From positions 124,001 through 188,000 of the forward strand of contig NZ_FMYI01000005.1 in the NCBI RefSeq assembly GCF_900096905.1: a stretch of DNA of 64,000 nucleotides. The letters are read 5' to 3'. A program made the position numbers and the translations under genes. The notes beneath the pieces are model-generated. The model searched no databases. It was not told where the DNA came from and was given only the letters and a program-made list of their open reading frames with translations. Below are positions 41,993 through 51,168 of this stretch, in pieces (within the stretch, counting starts at the first letter, position 1; every line of letters begins with the position of its first letter). This DNA comes from Pelagirhabdus alkalitolerans. GTDB lineage: Bacteria; Bacillota; Bacilli; Bacillales; Amphibacillaceae.

Positions 41993-42892
41993 TCATGAGC
42001 CGGAATACGGATTGACGTGCACTAACACATCGGACACATCATGATGCTCATTCATTAATGCTTGCTTGACCCGTTTTGATATCTGGTGCGCTTTTTCCAC
42101 GTTCAGCGCAGGATCAACACCGATTTTAAGGTCAAGCACTACATACTGACCGTGACTACGCGCACGTAATTCATCGACTTGTAAAACACCCGTTATGCTC
42201 TTTGTTGTTGTGATAAAACGCGCACTTTCTTCTTCATCCAATATGTTTTCCAACACCATATGAATCGACTTTCGAATCATTTGATAGCCAATTCGGATGA
42301 TAAATAATGCTACAATCATTCCGGCTAACGGGTCTAAATAAACCAAAAATGCATACCCAAGTTGATCTCCTATAATCGCTCCACCTACACCAATCAAAAC
42401 GCCCATTGACGAGAACACATCTGATCGATGATGCCAGGCGTCTGCCATCAATGCCGGACTGTTTATACGTTTCCCTAACCGATTCTTATATTGGTACATC
42501 AGTTCTTTAGACACAATCGAAATCGTGATCGCGATGAGTGCCATACCTCTTGGCGCTATAATGGCCTCACCCCAAAAGACCTGTAAAGATGACCAAGCAA
42601 TCTCAAATCCAACTATAATCAATAATATAGATACAATAATAGCTGAAATGCTCTCTGCTTTACCATGACCATATGGATGTTCTTTATCTGGCGGCTTATT
42701 GGCCGCGCGCACTCCTGCCAGTACAGTGATTGAGCTAATGACATCCGAAGCAGAATGTGCCGCATCAGCAACCAACGCATGACTACCCGATAGCCATCCA
42801 ACAACGCCTTTCATCACAGCTAATAACAAATTACCAATAATACCGATCCAAGAAGCAAATTGTGCTTTTCGGCTACGTTGAATCTGATTCAT
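41993..42892 (-). CDS. Cation diffusion facilitator transporter
   Basis: A 299-residue CDF transporter with six membrane segments and a C-terminal cytoplasmic domain. Helix II contains HALVADAAHSASDV and helix V contains MADAWHHRSDVFSS, the paired D/H motifs that bind the transported divalent metal. The signature EHPYGHGKAE follows the first. The subgroup (HxxxD then HxxxD with DAWHHRSD) is typical of Mn/Fe/Zn exporters in Bacilli. GGGGGGA precedes the ATG at 42892. Metal identity is not decided by sequence alone. It is not linked to cadCA. Confidence 0.92.
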   Translation of the reverse strand: MNQIQRSRKAQFASWIGIIGNLLLAVMKGVVGWLSGSHALVADAAHSASDVISSITVLAGVRAANKPPDKEHPYGHGKAESISAIIVSILLIIVGFEIAWSSLQVFWGEAIIAPRGMALIAITISIVSKELMYQYKNRLGKRINSPALMADAWHHRSDVFSSMGVLIGVGGAIIGDQLGYAFLVYLDPLAGMIVALFIIRIGYQMIRKSIHMVLENILDEEESARFITTTKSITGVLQVDELRARSHGQYVVLDLKIGVDPALNVEKAHQISKRVKQALMNEHHDVSDVLVHVNPYSGS

Positions 42893-43085
42893 CTCCCATC
42901 CCCCCAATAAGCACCCTAACTTTTATGTGAAACCATTGTTAAATGCACTTCTTCATTTTATCAAATCCGCTCTGTGTGGGTCTACAGCAACCTTTTTGCG
43001 GAAAAGAACCAATGTAACCAAGAGGCAAATGAATCTACAACGTGCAACAATTTTGGGTTAGTGCAATATATTAAATAGTTTTTAA

Positions 43086-43127
43086 AAAACACGTTTCATA
43101 GCAGCTTAGTGCTCCTATGAAACGTGT
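43086..43127 (+). mobile_element. Solo insertion-sequence end (ISL3-type remnant)
   Basis: The 41 bp 43086-43126 match 51145-51185, the 3' end of the transposase remnant plus its downstream bases, at 37 positions, in the same orientation. Here the segment forms a perfect 13-bp hairpin (ACACGTTTCATAG / CTATGAAACGTGT). No transposase sequence precedes it, so only the end remains. Confidence 0.7.
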
Positions 43128-43174
43128 CACAGACCTTCCAAAATTATTTAAAAGACATTGCAAAATAGTTATTT

Positions 43175-43510
43175 TCATCTCGGTACATCATCTTCATCAA
43201 CCTCTTCATATGTCATGACTATTTCATTTTTTAAGGTGAGTTGAATATAAGCCCCTTCACTTAGCTGACTAAGAGCCGTGAATTCGATTTCTTTTTGTTC
43301 TCCGTCTTTATTTACAGCAGGAAGTTGGTAAATGACGGATTCGTTTTCTCCCCCGATGATTCCATCTTCATCTACTTGAGTATACCAATATTCTTCTTCA
43401 ATGAATGGATTGACATTAACTTGGGTCACGGCTGGTAAAGTAGAATAAATCCACAAAATAATTCCCACGAACAATAGCAACCCTAGAATGTATAAACCTA
43501 GCTTCTTCAT
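43175..43510 (-). CDS. YxeA-family small secreted/membrane protein
   Basis: A 111-residue protein with one N-terminal hydrophobic segment (about 5-25) and an extracellular beta-rich domain, fitting the YxeA (DUF1093) family: EEEYWYTQVDEDG and YIQLTLKNEIVMTYEEVDEDDVP are typical. YxeA genes are frequently found next to Bce-type ABC permeases in Bacillus, as here, 64 bp after the permease gene. An AGGAGG site precedes the start. Its role in peptide sensing or resistance is suspected but not established. Confidence 0.85.
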   Translation of the reverse strand: MKKLGLYILGLLLFVGIILWIYSTLPAVTQVNVNPFIEEEYWYTQVDEDGIIGGENESVIYQLPAVNKDGEQKEIEFTALSQLSEGAYIQLTLKNEIVMTYEEVDEDDVPR

Positions 43511-43574
43511 GGTTGTCCTCCTTAAAATGACTTAAAATCAAATCGTGAAACATTACTCTGGACTGGAAAGGAAA

Positions 43575-45497
43575 CTATATACTTTGTTTAACCACTTTCT
43601 TATAATATAACAAGGAAATGAGCGCGAATACGGAATATAAAATAATATAGGCGCCTACTACCGTTAACATCGGCACCCAAATCTCATTACCGAACAAGAA
43701 CCAACCTGCATTAACCGCAAAATAAGTGTGCAGGACACCAATAAGTAGGGGAACTCCAAACGTCACAGCCATCTTGATCGTAAGACCCTTAATAATCTCA
43801 TTTTCAGTAAATCCAAGCTTTCTTAGGATATTGTAGCTTCCTTTCTCATCCTCACTTTCACCAATTTGTTTGAAGTAAAGAATACACCCCGAAGTCAGAA
43901 GAAAGGCTAGACCAACAAATCCAATAATAAACATCGTTAATCCACTACCTTGCATTTGCATATTATATTGACCAATTTTTGATTCAAATGGCGGATAATC
44001 ATATTCACTCATAAATTGATAAATACCTTGACTGTCTTCACCGGCAATATCAATCCCAAAACCTTCACGAGGTTGGTTTGTCTCTTCATCATCATTATGA
44101 TTTTTTTCAAGTTCGTTATATACTTCTTCTGAAACAATCGCTTGAGGAGAGCCATAAGTAACAAAAGAAGGTAAAACAGCTTGTTCACCAATCGATTTCA
44201 ATTCAACCTCACGCTTATAATCATTACTTGATAATGTAATTGTTTGATTGAGGTTAAAGTCAATATACGAATCAATAAAGTAGGCAACACCTGTAATCAT
44301 GATTTCATCGTCTTTCGCCTCAAAGTTATCTACATGCTCATCACTCACAATACTTAATGAGAGAGCTGTATCAAATCCTCCTGGTGCTTCTGGATCGATC
44401 GTAATCGCATCTCCTTCACCATTATAAGAGATGGTCGGAATATGGACTGTTTCGTGGTCAATAGCATTTTCATTCAGCAAATCACTATAAAACTCCATGT
44501 CAGACTCCTCATAAAATGTGTAATCATTGGGGACTGACGCCTCAATTGTCTGTTCCACTGAGTAATAGGCGATATATGACAGCGACATCAAACCCATACT
44601 TGTTGCACTGACTACACTGATCAAGGTGAGCAAGAAAGCATTGGACTTCATTTTAAACATAATACTCGTGAGCGACAGCACATCATTTACATTAACATGA
44701 CCATTTTTAGACTTTCTGATCATATTTAAAATAAATGCAACAGAAAACTTAAAGGTAATATAAGTTCCAGCAATGGTTAGAAACAATATGCCGAACATTA
44801 AAAATATGAGTAGATTACCAAAATTCATCATATTCGCTGAGAGCCAGTAACCAGACATAATCATAGAAAGACCAAGCACACCAAATATAACCGTTCCTTT
44901 TCCCATTCCTCTATAAGTGGCCTCACTAGATTGTTCTAGTTTAAGCATGTTAATAAGGGTTGTTTTTTTCAAGAAAATATAGTTCTGCGCCATCAAGAGA
45001 GCAAAAATAAATAGAAAGAGTAAAGCGGTCTGGACAACTGCTTCTATTGAAAAGGTCATGCCAACAGCTAGATCGATCTGCATCATACGAAGTAACATCA
45101 TCAGTAGCATCCGGTAAACTAAAAAACCAAATGCAATACCTATCATGAGGCTTCCAAAATAAATGACTGCATTTTCTACAACGAGCAATCGAAGCACTTT
45201 ATCACGTGTCATGCCAATCAGCTGAAACAGGGCAAGCTCTCTATTTCGCCTTCTTAAGAAAATAGAGTTCGCGAACATAACAAATGTGACAATGATGACA
45301 ATTAAAAACACTGAACCAACAATAAAACCTGTGGACATTAAATCGCTAGACAACAATTCATCGGCTACACTATCATCTTGGGACATTAATACAAATGAAA
45401 AATAAAGAGCCACACTAAATACTAGCGCAAACATGTACAATGTATAATTCTTAAGGTTCTTAAAAAAGTTCTTCAGAATGATCGAATTAAGACTCAA
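43575..45497 (-). CDS. Bce-type ABC permease (antimicrobial peptide sensing/detoxification)
   Basis: A permease of about 640 residues with ten transmembrane segments and a large extracellular domain of roughly 200 residues between segments VII and VIII (about 315-515). These are the hallmarks of BceB/VraG-type FtsX-family permeases that recognise cell-wall-active peptides such as bacitracin or lantibiotics and relay flux to a kinase. The frame reaches GTG at 45518. I prefer TTG at 45497 because translation would begin MSLNSIILKNFFKNLKN, like other family members, overlapping the ATPase stop. It belongs to the module with the ATPase upstream and the kinase/regulator pair. Confidence 0.9.
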   Translation of the reverse strand: MSLNSIILKNFFKNLKNYTLYMFALVFSVALYFSFVLMSQDDSVADELLSSDLMSTGFIVGSVFLIVIIVTFVMFANSIFLRRRNRELALFQLIGMTRDKVLRLLVVENAVIYFGSLMIGIAFGFLVYRMLLMMLLRMMQIDLAVGMTFSIEAVVQTALLFLFIFALLMAQNYIFLKKTTLINMLKLEQSSEATYRGMGKGTVIFGVLGLSMIMSGYWLSANMMNFGNLLIFLMFGILFLTIAGTYITFKFSVAFILNMIRKSKNGHVNVNDVLSLTSIMFKMKSNAFLLTLISVVSATSMGLMSLSYIAYYSVEQTIEASVPNDYTFYEESDMEFYSDLLNENAIDHETVHIPTISYNGEGDAITIDPEAPGGFDTALSLSIVSDEHVDNFEAKDDEIMITGVAYFIDSYIDFNLNQTITLSSNDYKREVELKSIGEQAVLPSFVTYGSPQAIVSEEVYNELEKNHNDDEETNQPREGFGIDIAGEDSQGIYQFMSEYDYPPFESKIGQYNMQMQGSGLTMFIIGFVGLAFLLTSGCILYFKQIGESEDEKGSYNILRKLGFTENEIIKGLTIKMAVTFGVPLLIGVLHTYFAVNAGWFLFGNEIWVPMLTVVGAYIILYSVFALISLLYYKKVVKQSI

Positions 45498-46245
45498 CGC
45501 CGACACCACCAAGCACACTTTGCGTATTCATTATTTCCTTATAATAGTCTTCCTGAGAACGTTCGCCTTTTCTAAGCGTGGAATAAATCAGGCCATCCTT
45601 TAGAAATATCACACGTGTTGAATAACTTGCAGCAGTAGCATCATGCGTGACCATCATAATTGTAGAGTTACTTTTGTCATTCAATTGTTGGAGTTTTCTC
45701 AAAAGATTGTTAGCTGCCTTAGAATCAAGTGCCCCTGTCGGTTCATCAGCAAATATGATTTTGGGCTGGTGAATATAAGCTCTTGCAGCACTCGTTCGTT
45801 GCTGCTGACCTCCAGAAATTTCACTTGGATATTTATCCTTTAGCTCATAGATCTCAAGTTCCTTAGCAACAAGTTTGAATTGTTCTTCAACCTCTGCTTT
45901 CTTTTTATTTCTAATCGAAAGTGGCAGCAAGATATTTTCTTTAACCGTCAGTGTGTTCAGTAAATTATATTCTTGGAACATAAAACCAAGGTCGTTCTTT
46001 CTGAATTCTGCAAGTTGTTTATCCTTTAAAATCGTCATATCTTCGTCTTCTATAAAGATATGACCACTTGTAACGCGATCGATCGAACTCAAAACATTTA
46101 ACAATGTTGTTTTACCTGAACCTGATGCGCCCATTATAGAAACAAATTCACCTTTTTCAATATTAAGATCAATTCCTTTTAATACTTCTGTTCGGTTTTG
46201 TCTCTTTCCATATGATTTTTTAATCCCTTTCGCTTCAAGAATCAT
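45487..46245 (-). CDS. Bce-type ABC ATPase
   Basis: A 252-residue ATPase of the BceA/VraF/MacB type. Walker A GASGSGKTT, the signature ISGGQQQRTSAARA (usually SGGQQQR in this subgroup), Walker B IIFADEPTGALD and switch His in VTHDATAA are present. It is followed in overlapping frame by the large permease gene. Upstream is a 100-bp gap containing palindromes that may bind the cognate response regulator. AGGTACC-type purine-rich sequence precedes the start. Confidence 0.93.
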   Translation of the reverse strand: MILEAKGIKKSYGKRQNRTEVLKGIDLNIEKGEFVSIMGASGSGKTTLLNVLSSIDRVTSGHIFIEDEDMTILKDKQLAEFRKNDLGFMFQEYNLLNTLTVKENILLPLSIRNKKKAEVEEQFKLVAKELEIYELKDKYPSEISGGQQQRTSAARAYIHQPKIIFADEPTGALDSKAANNLLRKLQQLNDKSNSTIMMVTHDATAASYSTRVIFLKDGLIYSTLRKGERSQEDYYKEIMNTQSVLGGVGVES

Positions 46246-46310
46246 AACGGTACCTCCATTAATTTGATAACTTCATTTTACTCTATTGTTTTGTATACTT
46301 CGTTTGATTC

Positions 46311-46353
46311 TTGTGACGAATACACAAAGCCATGTGACATTATCGTCACATGG
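46311..46353. promoter_or_regulatory. Palindromes before the Bce ATPase gene
   Basis: CCATGTGAC-N6-GTCACATGG (46330-46353) and TTGTG-N7-CACAA (46311-46327) lie in and beside the gap between the kinase and ATPase genes. Regulators of Bce-type modules usually bind an inverted repeat at this location. The first repeat overlaps the end of the kinase gene and could instead act as a transcription attenuator. Confidence 0.5.
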
Positions 46354-47338
46354 TCTTCACTCGGTGAAATTGATTCTTTTTTGGGAAAGTAAGCGTTATG
46401 GTCGTTCCTTCACCATATACAGATTTAATATCTATTGAGATGTCCATCGCATTCGCCGCTTCTTTCGTTAGGTACATCCCCATACCTGTTGCCCTCATAT
46501 CTCCATGGTCGCTAGTAGAGGTAAAGTTTGCTTCAAATACTCGGGGGAGATCCTCCGACTTAATCCCTCGTCCATAATCTGTTATTTCAATTTTTGGCCA
46601 GCCTTCGTTTAAATAACTAGAGATCATAATGTCACTATCTCGAGAATACTTAACACTATTACCGATCATTTGATCGAGCATAAAGGAGAACCACTTCAAA
46701 TCTGTTTCAACATGTGTAATATTCAATTCAAAATCAAATCCAATACCCTTTTCAATACAAAGTGTCCGTAATTTTCGAATGGTATTAGATAGGGTCGTTT
46801 CAATATCAACCGTTTCAATATATAAATCATTACTAATGTTTACAAGTCTTCTCTCAAATAACATTTCATTTAAAGTCGTATCAAGTCTCACCCATTCTTC
46901 TTCCAAGCGTATCTTTTTCGATGTATCTAAATCATCAATCAACAACTTCATCGTCGTCATTGGCATCTTCATATCATGGATCCATCTAGTTAATCCATCT
47001 AGATTTTCAGCCGTCTTCTTAGACTCATTCTCTAACATTTTATTATGAGTTCTTTTCATGACTGACAGTCGCTCATTAATTCGCTTCTGATAAGGCGTTT
47101 CGGGTACTGGAAGGCTATCTACTTCTTCAATTTTCTCCATCTTCATTAACTCTCTCCAGTAACTTCTTCCTTTTGAAAAGTCCCACAAAATAAAGACACC
47201 TAAGATGACTGTATTAATGATGACGATATAGATAACTGAAAAATTTGGAATATCCGTATCTAAAAACCCAATTGACAAGATCGATAGATTGAACACACTA
47301 AAGAGAATTAACCATGGTAACACCTGTTTGAAATACAT
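46346..47338 (-). CDS. Bce-type intramembrane-sensing histidine kinase
   Basis: A 330-residue kinase with two closely spaced N-terminal helices (about residues 7-27 and 36-56) and almost no extracellular loop, as in intramembrane-sensing BceS-type kinases that read the state of their ABC permease. The phospho-accepting His lies in TRWIHDMKMPMTTMKLL. The N, G1 and G2 boxes follow (MIGNSVKYS, ITDYGRGI, ATGMGMYLTKEA). The ATG at 47338 has AGGAG eight bases ahead. It starts 5 bp after the response regulator gene. Confidence 0.93.
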   Translation of the reverse strand: MYFKQVLPWLILFSVFNLSILSIGFLDTDIPNFSVIYIVIINTVILGVFILWDFSKGRSYWRELMKMEKIEEVDSLPVPETPYQKRINERLSVMKRTHNKMLENESKKTAENLDGLTRWIHDMKMPMTTMKLLIDDLDTSKKIRLEEEWVRLDTTLNEMLFERRLVNISNDLYIETVDIETTLSNTIRKLRTLCIEKGIGFDFELNITHVETDLKWFSFMLDQMIGNSVKYSRDSDIMISSYLNEGWPKIEITDYGRGIKSEDLPRVFEANFTSTSDHGDMRATGMGMYLTKEAANAMDISIDIKSVYGEGTTITLTFPKKNQFHRVKTM

Positions 47339-47343
47339 GACTC

Positions 47344-48027
47344 TCACTCCTTAAGCATATAGCCGAGGCCTGTTTTAGTGATAATCGCATCATCTAGCCC
47401 TATGTCATCGAGTTTCTTCCTAATTCGATTAACATTCACAGTTAAGGTATTGTCATTTATAAATCTAGAGTCATCCCACAGCTTTTCAATAAGTGTCTCT
47501 CTTGATACAGCTTGATTAACCTCATTCACCAAAACAGATAATATGAAAGATTCATTTTTAGTCATGTGAATCTCTTGGTCACCTCTAACCACAGTCAGTT
47601 TTTTAAAGTCGATCACAGCATCTCTAAATTTAGTTACATTAATTTCTTGATTCTGATACTGATAGGCGCGCCGCAACAAGGCCTGAACCTTTGCCACCAA
47701 CACATCAAAATTAAACGGCTTCTGTACATAATCATCACTACCAAGCTGCATACTCATGACCATATCAGAGGGGTGATTCCTAGAGGATAAAAAGATGATT
47801 GGGAGGTTTGAAATATCTCGAATTCTCCGGCACCAATAAAACCCGTCATATTTAGGTAGCGTTATATCAATAACAACCAAATCTGGTTCAATACGAATAA
47901 AATCATTTAAAATGTTGGCAAAATCAGTAACGCCATGCACACTGTAATCCCACTCTTCTAACCTCTCTTTAATCTCCTTAAAAAGCGATTGATCATCTTC
48001 AATTATAAATATCTTTGACATTTTCAC
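47344..48027 (-). CDS. Bce-type OmpR-family response regulator
   Basis: About 227 residues: an N-terminal receiver (IIEDDQSLFKEIKERL; phospho-acceptor Asp in LVVIDITLPKYDG; Lys in YVQKPFN) and a C-terminal winged helix of the OmpR type (MTKNESFILSVLVNE, NDNTLTVNVNRIRKKL). Start: GGAGG lies six bases before an in-frame GTG at 48027, while ATG at 48021 is close behind; the longer frame to 48075 is unlikely. It should activate the ABC genes upon peptide stress, together with the kinase encoded immediately downstream. Confidence 0.92.
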   Translation of the reverse strand: MKMSKIFIIEDDQSLFKEIKERLEEWDYSVHGVTDFANILNDFIRIEPDLVVIDITLPKYDGFYWCRRIRDISNLPIIFLSSRNHPSDMVMSMQLGSDDYVQKPFNFDVLVAKVQALLRRAYQYQNQEINVTKFRDAVIDFKKLTVVRGDQEIHMTKNESFILSVLVNEVNQAVSRETLIEKLWDDSRFINDNTLTVNVNRIRKKLDDIGLDDAIITKTGLGYMLKE

Positions 48028-48140
48028 CTTAAACCTCCGTTTCTTATTGTATTTCGTCATTTTATAGGTGCTCATTAAGTAAGTTGTGGCTTGATTATTA
48101 TTAGTATTCTATTATTGAAAGCGACTCATATTTAAAAGAC

Positions 48141-48653
48141 TTAACTTGACCACATATAATAGATAAACTTTAAATTTAATCCATTCATCATAAATTCTGC
48201 ATCACTAGTTGAGACGTATTCAAATCCATTCTTTTCTAATACTTTTTGTGAACCTATGTTATGGGTTGTAGTCTTAGCTGAAATCTGCTTAATACCTATT
48301 TCGCCAACAGCGCCTAGCAATAACTTCAATGCTTCGTTCGCGATCCCTTTCCCCGTATATTCTTCACCAACCCGATAACCAATATAAGCTAATTGAACGT
48401 CATCATCAATGTCCACTAAGTTCATTCTGCCTAAGATTAACCCTTCAGCATTTTTAATTAAATAATATAAGCCTTCCCCTTTGGCCTGTTCATCTAACAA
48501 CGTGCTATGTCTTTTTTTGAAGCTTTCAAAACCGTAATAATCATCTCCCCGACTTGGCACCATCGTTTCAAAGTAACTTCTATTTTTGCATTCAAATTCA
48601 TATAAGCTTCTAGCATCCGCTTCCTGTAATTGTTCCAATTCTACTTTCATCAT
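48141..48653 (-). CDS. GNAT-family N-acetyltransferase (RimJ/RimL type)
   Basis: A roughly 170-residue acetyltransferase. RMNLVDIDDDVQLAYIGYRVGEEYTGKGIANEALKLLL contains the acetyl-CoA loop (here GEEYTGKGIA, the R/QxxGxG/A region), and HNIGSQKVLEKNGFEYV matches the C-terminal RimJ/RimL signature. ATG at 48653 or 48650 both lie near GAGG. Substrate could be a protein N-terminus or a small amine. It is inside the putative accessory segment but not obviously linked to the Bce module. Confidence 0.88.
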   Translation of the reverse strand: MMKVELEQLQEADARSLYEFECKNRSYFETMVPSRGDDYYGFESFKKRHSTLLDEQAKGEGLYYLIKNAEGLILGRMNLVDIDDDVQLAYIGYRVGEEYTGKGIANEALKLLLGAVGEIGIKQISAKTTTHNIGSQKVLEKNGFEYVSTSDAEFMMNGLNLKFIYYMWSS

Positions 48654-48786
48654 GGCTTCCTCTCTCATTTATGTTTTAAAAACTTAGATCCCCGTTGTTC
48701 TTCGCCAGAAAATGATTCTTTTTGTTGTAAACTTATAAAATTAACAAATATGTCTATTATATTTAATTTAAACATAAACTTAGGAT

Positions 48787-49440
48787 TTATAGAACGACTT
48801 CTTTTGCTTCTACTAGATCGGTTTGATAATATTCAGTTTTTGAAGGTGACAAACTAAATAACAATAAGGAACACGTTAATATCAACATAACAATCGCACC
48901 CAAGACAACTGTAAATTGAATCGATATAAAATGAGCGATTACTGCAAATACTGACGTTGTGATGATAACCAATAAGGCTTCAATAAAACCATAAAGGCTC
49001 CCAACTCTTCCCATTACGTTAACTGGAATGTTATTTTGATAAAAGGTGTAAAACCCAGTATTCGCAAAGGCGAGTGAGAACGCTAGCGTAAACACGCCTA
49101 AAGAGGCCATCACAAAGTGATTAGAAAATGCAAACATAAGGTAACCGACTGACACCATAATAGAGCCGATCCCCATGATGAAAGAGAGTGTAAACTTCCT
49201 CGCACACAATACATTTATCAAAGATCCAATTAAAATACCCGCCCCGGCAATGCTTACAAGAAAACCATACTCACTATCTGACAAAGAAATAACTTCTTTT
49301 GCGAATGCGACTTCTTGTGAATCCATCGCCGTTTGCAAAACAACAAAGACACTAAACAAGAAATAAATGCTCATAACATACCAGGAATGACGACTGAATT
49401 GTATAACTTCTCCGCTAATATATACTATATCGAAAATCAT
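48787..49440 (-). pseudogene. 5'-truncated MFS transporter
   Basis: The 217 residues correspond to only the C-terminal half (about six helices) of a 400-residue major facilitator. They start near the central loop (RHSWYVMSIYFLFSVFVV) and include VSIAGAGILIGSLINVL, FTLAFSLAFANTGFYTFYQNNIP and NVMGRVGSLYGF. Upstream, where the first six helices should be, lies the XRE regulator gene, ending two bases before this ATG. An AAGG site makes translation of the fragment possible, but a normal transporter cannot result unless it dimerises. Most likely a deletion removed the 5' half. Confidence 0.75.
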
Positions 49441-49441
49441 T

Positions 49442-49705
49442 TTAAGCCTTGGATATTAAAGTTTTTTTACTATCTATTATGATTTTCTCTGTAAGATCTT
49501 GATCACTCTTAAGCAATTCATCAAGAGAAATCTCAAAGGCGTAGCTTAAATCAATAAGCGTTTCAATACTTGGATATTCCTCTTCACTTTCCCATTTTGA
49601 AATAGATTGACGACTTACATTTAACTTATTAGCCACTTCCTCTTGTGATAAATTTCTTTTTACTCTTTCCTCTTTTAGTTTTTCATGGAACGCCGTAAGT
49701 ATCAC
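49442..49705 (-). CDS. XRE-family small regulator
   Basis: An 87-residue DNA-binding protein with a standard Cro/C1 helix-turn-helix at about residues 8-62: LKEERVKRNLSQEEVANKLNVSRQSISKWESEEEYPSIETLIDLSYAF. It is followed by a short tail (SLDELLKSDQDLTEK...), where related proteins usually carry a further membrane region. The start is a GTG with AAAGG ahead. It immediately precedes the truncated MFS gene, so it may be a leftover of a regulator/transporter pair whose junction was rearranged. Confidence 0.88.
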   Translation of the reverse strand: MILTAFHEKLKEERVKRNLSQEEVANKLNVSRQSISKWESEEEYPSIETLIDLSYAFEISLDELLKSDQDLTEKIIIDSKKTLISKA

Positions 49706-50172
49706 CTCACCTTTAGTTTAATGATTCTTTGGAAGGTTGTTAAGAACAACTTGGTAGCATCATGTAACTTAAAAATTGCGACTATGATCAAATGGTTTCA
49801 AATTTAGAATCCATCCATTCTCTGTATGTTCTCCCTTGCTATTTAGCTGAAAGTTTGGTAAGTGCAGAATATCTGTAGTAAACTGTTGATACAAGCATAA
49901 CTCCCTCTCTTTGTGTTTTGGTTTGGTTACTTTAAACATTAGAGGAAGTATCTGCTTTTTTCAATGTCAAGCACTCTTGATTAAGAAGAGCTTAAAAATT
50001 TAACCAAATCCATAAATTGTATTTTATTAGACGTGATTCAAAACTACATCTTAATTTTTTGTAATAAGCGATAGCTTAATATTTACTAAAGTGTTCTCAA
50101 TTAAATGTATACATGTTTGGTAGTGTATAACTTGATGGATTTTAAAAATAATGAGAGGGGAGGCGAAGTATT
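49706..50172. other. 467-bp stretch without an intact gene
   Basis: The minus strand carries a degenerate short frame (49769-49898): ATG at 49898 reads MLVSTVYYRYSA, then after one apparent frameshift LPNFQLNSKGEH and ILNLKPFDHSRNF to a stop at 49769. I do not recognise it. Direct promoter or IS ends could not be identified in the remainder. Confidence 0.4.
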
Positions 50173-50454
50173 ATGGAGCGCTTAATTATATTGATTCCTG
50201 CGATAGCATTTCTCATACTCCTTTTTTATGCAGGTTTCTTTTTGCTTGAAAATGTATTTAATTTATCTAAAGAAGTAAGTAGCGTAATTGCTGGTGCAAT
50301 ATCGGGAATAATTTTACTAACAGTGTCTACCACTACTTTAGAAAACCCACCTTACTTTTTATTAACTTTATTTTTCGTATTTTTATTAATAACTTTCTAT
50401 CAGCAAATTAAAAAATCTAAAAGTAGAAATGAAAATGATTCTATACAGAAATAA
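50173..50454 (+). CDS. Small membrane protein next to IS remnant
   Basis: A 93-residue protein with three hydrophobic segments (about 3-24, 38-56 and 62-80) and a short polar tail rich in Lys, Ser, Arg and Asn. GGGGAGG lies nine bases before the ATG. No family recognised. Its stop codon directly abuts the transposase-like frame, so the original downstream sequence was probably replaced by the insertion-sequence fragment; the last residues could be altered as a result. Confidence 0.6.
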   Translation: MERLIILIPAIAFLILLFYAGFFLLENVFNLSKEVSSVIAGAISGIILLTVSTTTLENPPYFLLTLFFVFLLITFYQQIKKSKSRNENDSIQK

Positions 50455-51168
50455 GTGAAAGATGATTACATTAGAAATGGCCGATTGAAAGCCGGATATA
50501 ATCTCCAAATAGCGATAAAAGACCAGTATACGCTTGCATATGATTTATTCCCGAATGCGAAGATCATTATTGATCGCTTCCATTTAGTTCAATTGATCAG
50601 CCGAGCGATGAACAAAACACGCATCCAAGTGATGAACCGATTCAAAACCTCGAACAATGAAGATATGAAGAAGTACCGTCGACTGAAAGCGTATTGGAAG
50701 CTTTTACTCAAAAAAGCATCTGATGTGTCGATTACCACCTATAAGTATTATCCCTTGTTTGGTCAACGCTTGGAAAGCGCCATTATCGATGAACTCTTGA
50801 GCTACGATGACACGTTACGTGTCAATTATGTGCTTTATCAAAATCTATTACGCGCCATGGATCAGCAGGATCACCAAGCCCTAGAACAATTATTGACTCA
50901 ACCGTGCCCACAAGCGATATCAACACATTTACGAACAAGCATGAAAACACTCAGAAAGCACTTGCCTTACATTCAACATAGCTTTGATTACACGTATAGT
51001 AACGGGCGTATTGAAGGCATGAACAATAAAATCAAAGTATTGAATCGCGTCGCATATGGTTACCGTAATTTCACGAACTATAAGAACCGTATCCTTTTAT
51101 ACTTTAAGCTCAAACCTGTTTCACCTGCAGTACCTAAACAAAAGAAAACACGTTTCATAGCAGCTTAA
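50455..51168 (+). pseudogene. Chimeric transposase remnant (IS1182-like head, ISL3 tail)
   Basis: The frame has no credible start: it opens right after the preceding stop codon with no ribosome site. Its first 30 residues (RNGRLKAGYNLQIAIKDQYTLAYD) look like the middle of IS1182-type transposases. From LFPNAKIIIDRFHLVQLISRAM onward it is the C-terminal part of an ISL3-family DDE transposase, including the Asp in IIDRFH and the Glu in NGRIEGMNNKIKVLNR. The N-terminal zinc-finger region and first catalytic Asp of ISL3 are missing, so it is inactive. The join lies near 50545. Confidence 0.75.

Noticed and set aside
43089..43127. Perfect hairpin considered as a simple terminator
   Set aside because: No T-run follows and no gene ends immediately before it; its identity with the IS end at 51145 explains it better.
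50455..51168. Intact transposase gene
   Set aside because: No start codon with ribosome site, first catalytic residue and N-terminal domain absent, and the N-terminal 30 residues belong to another IS family.
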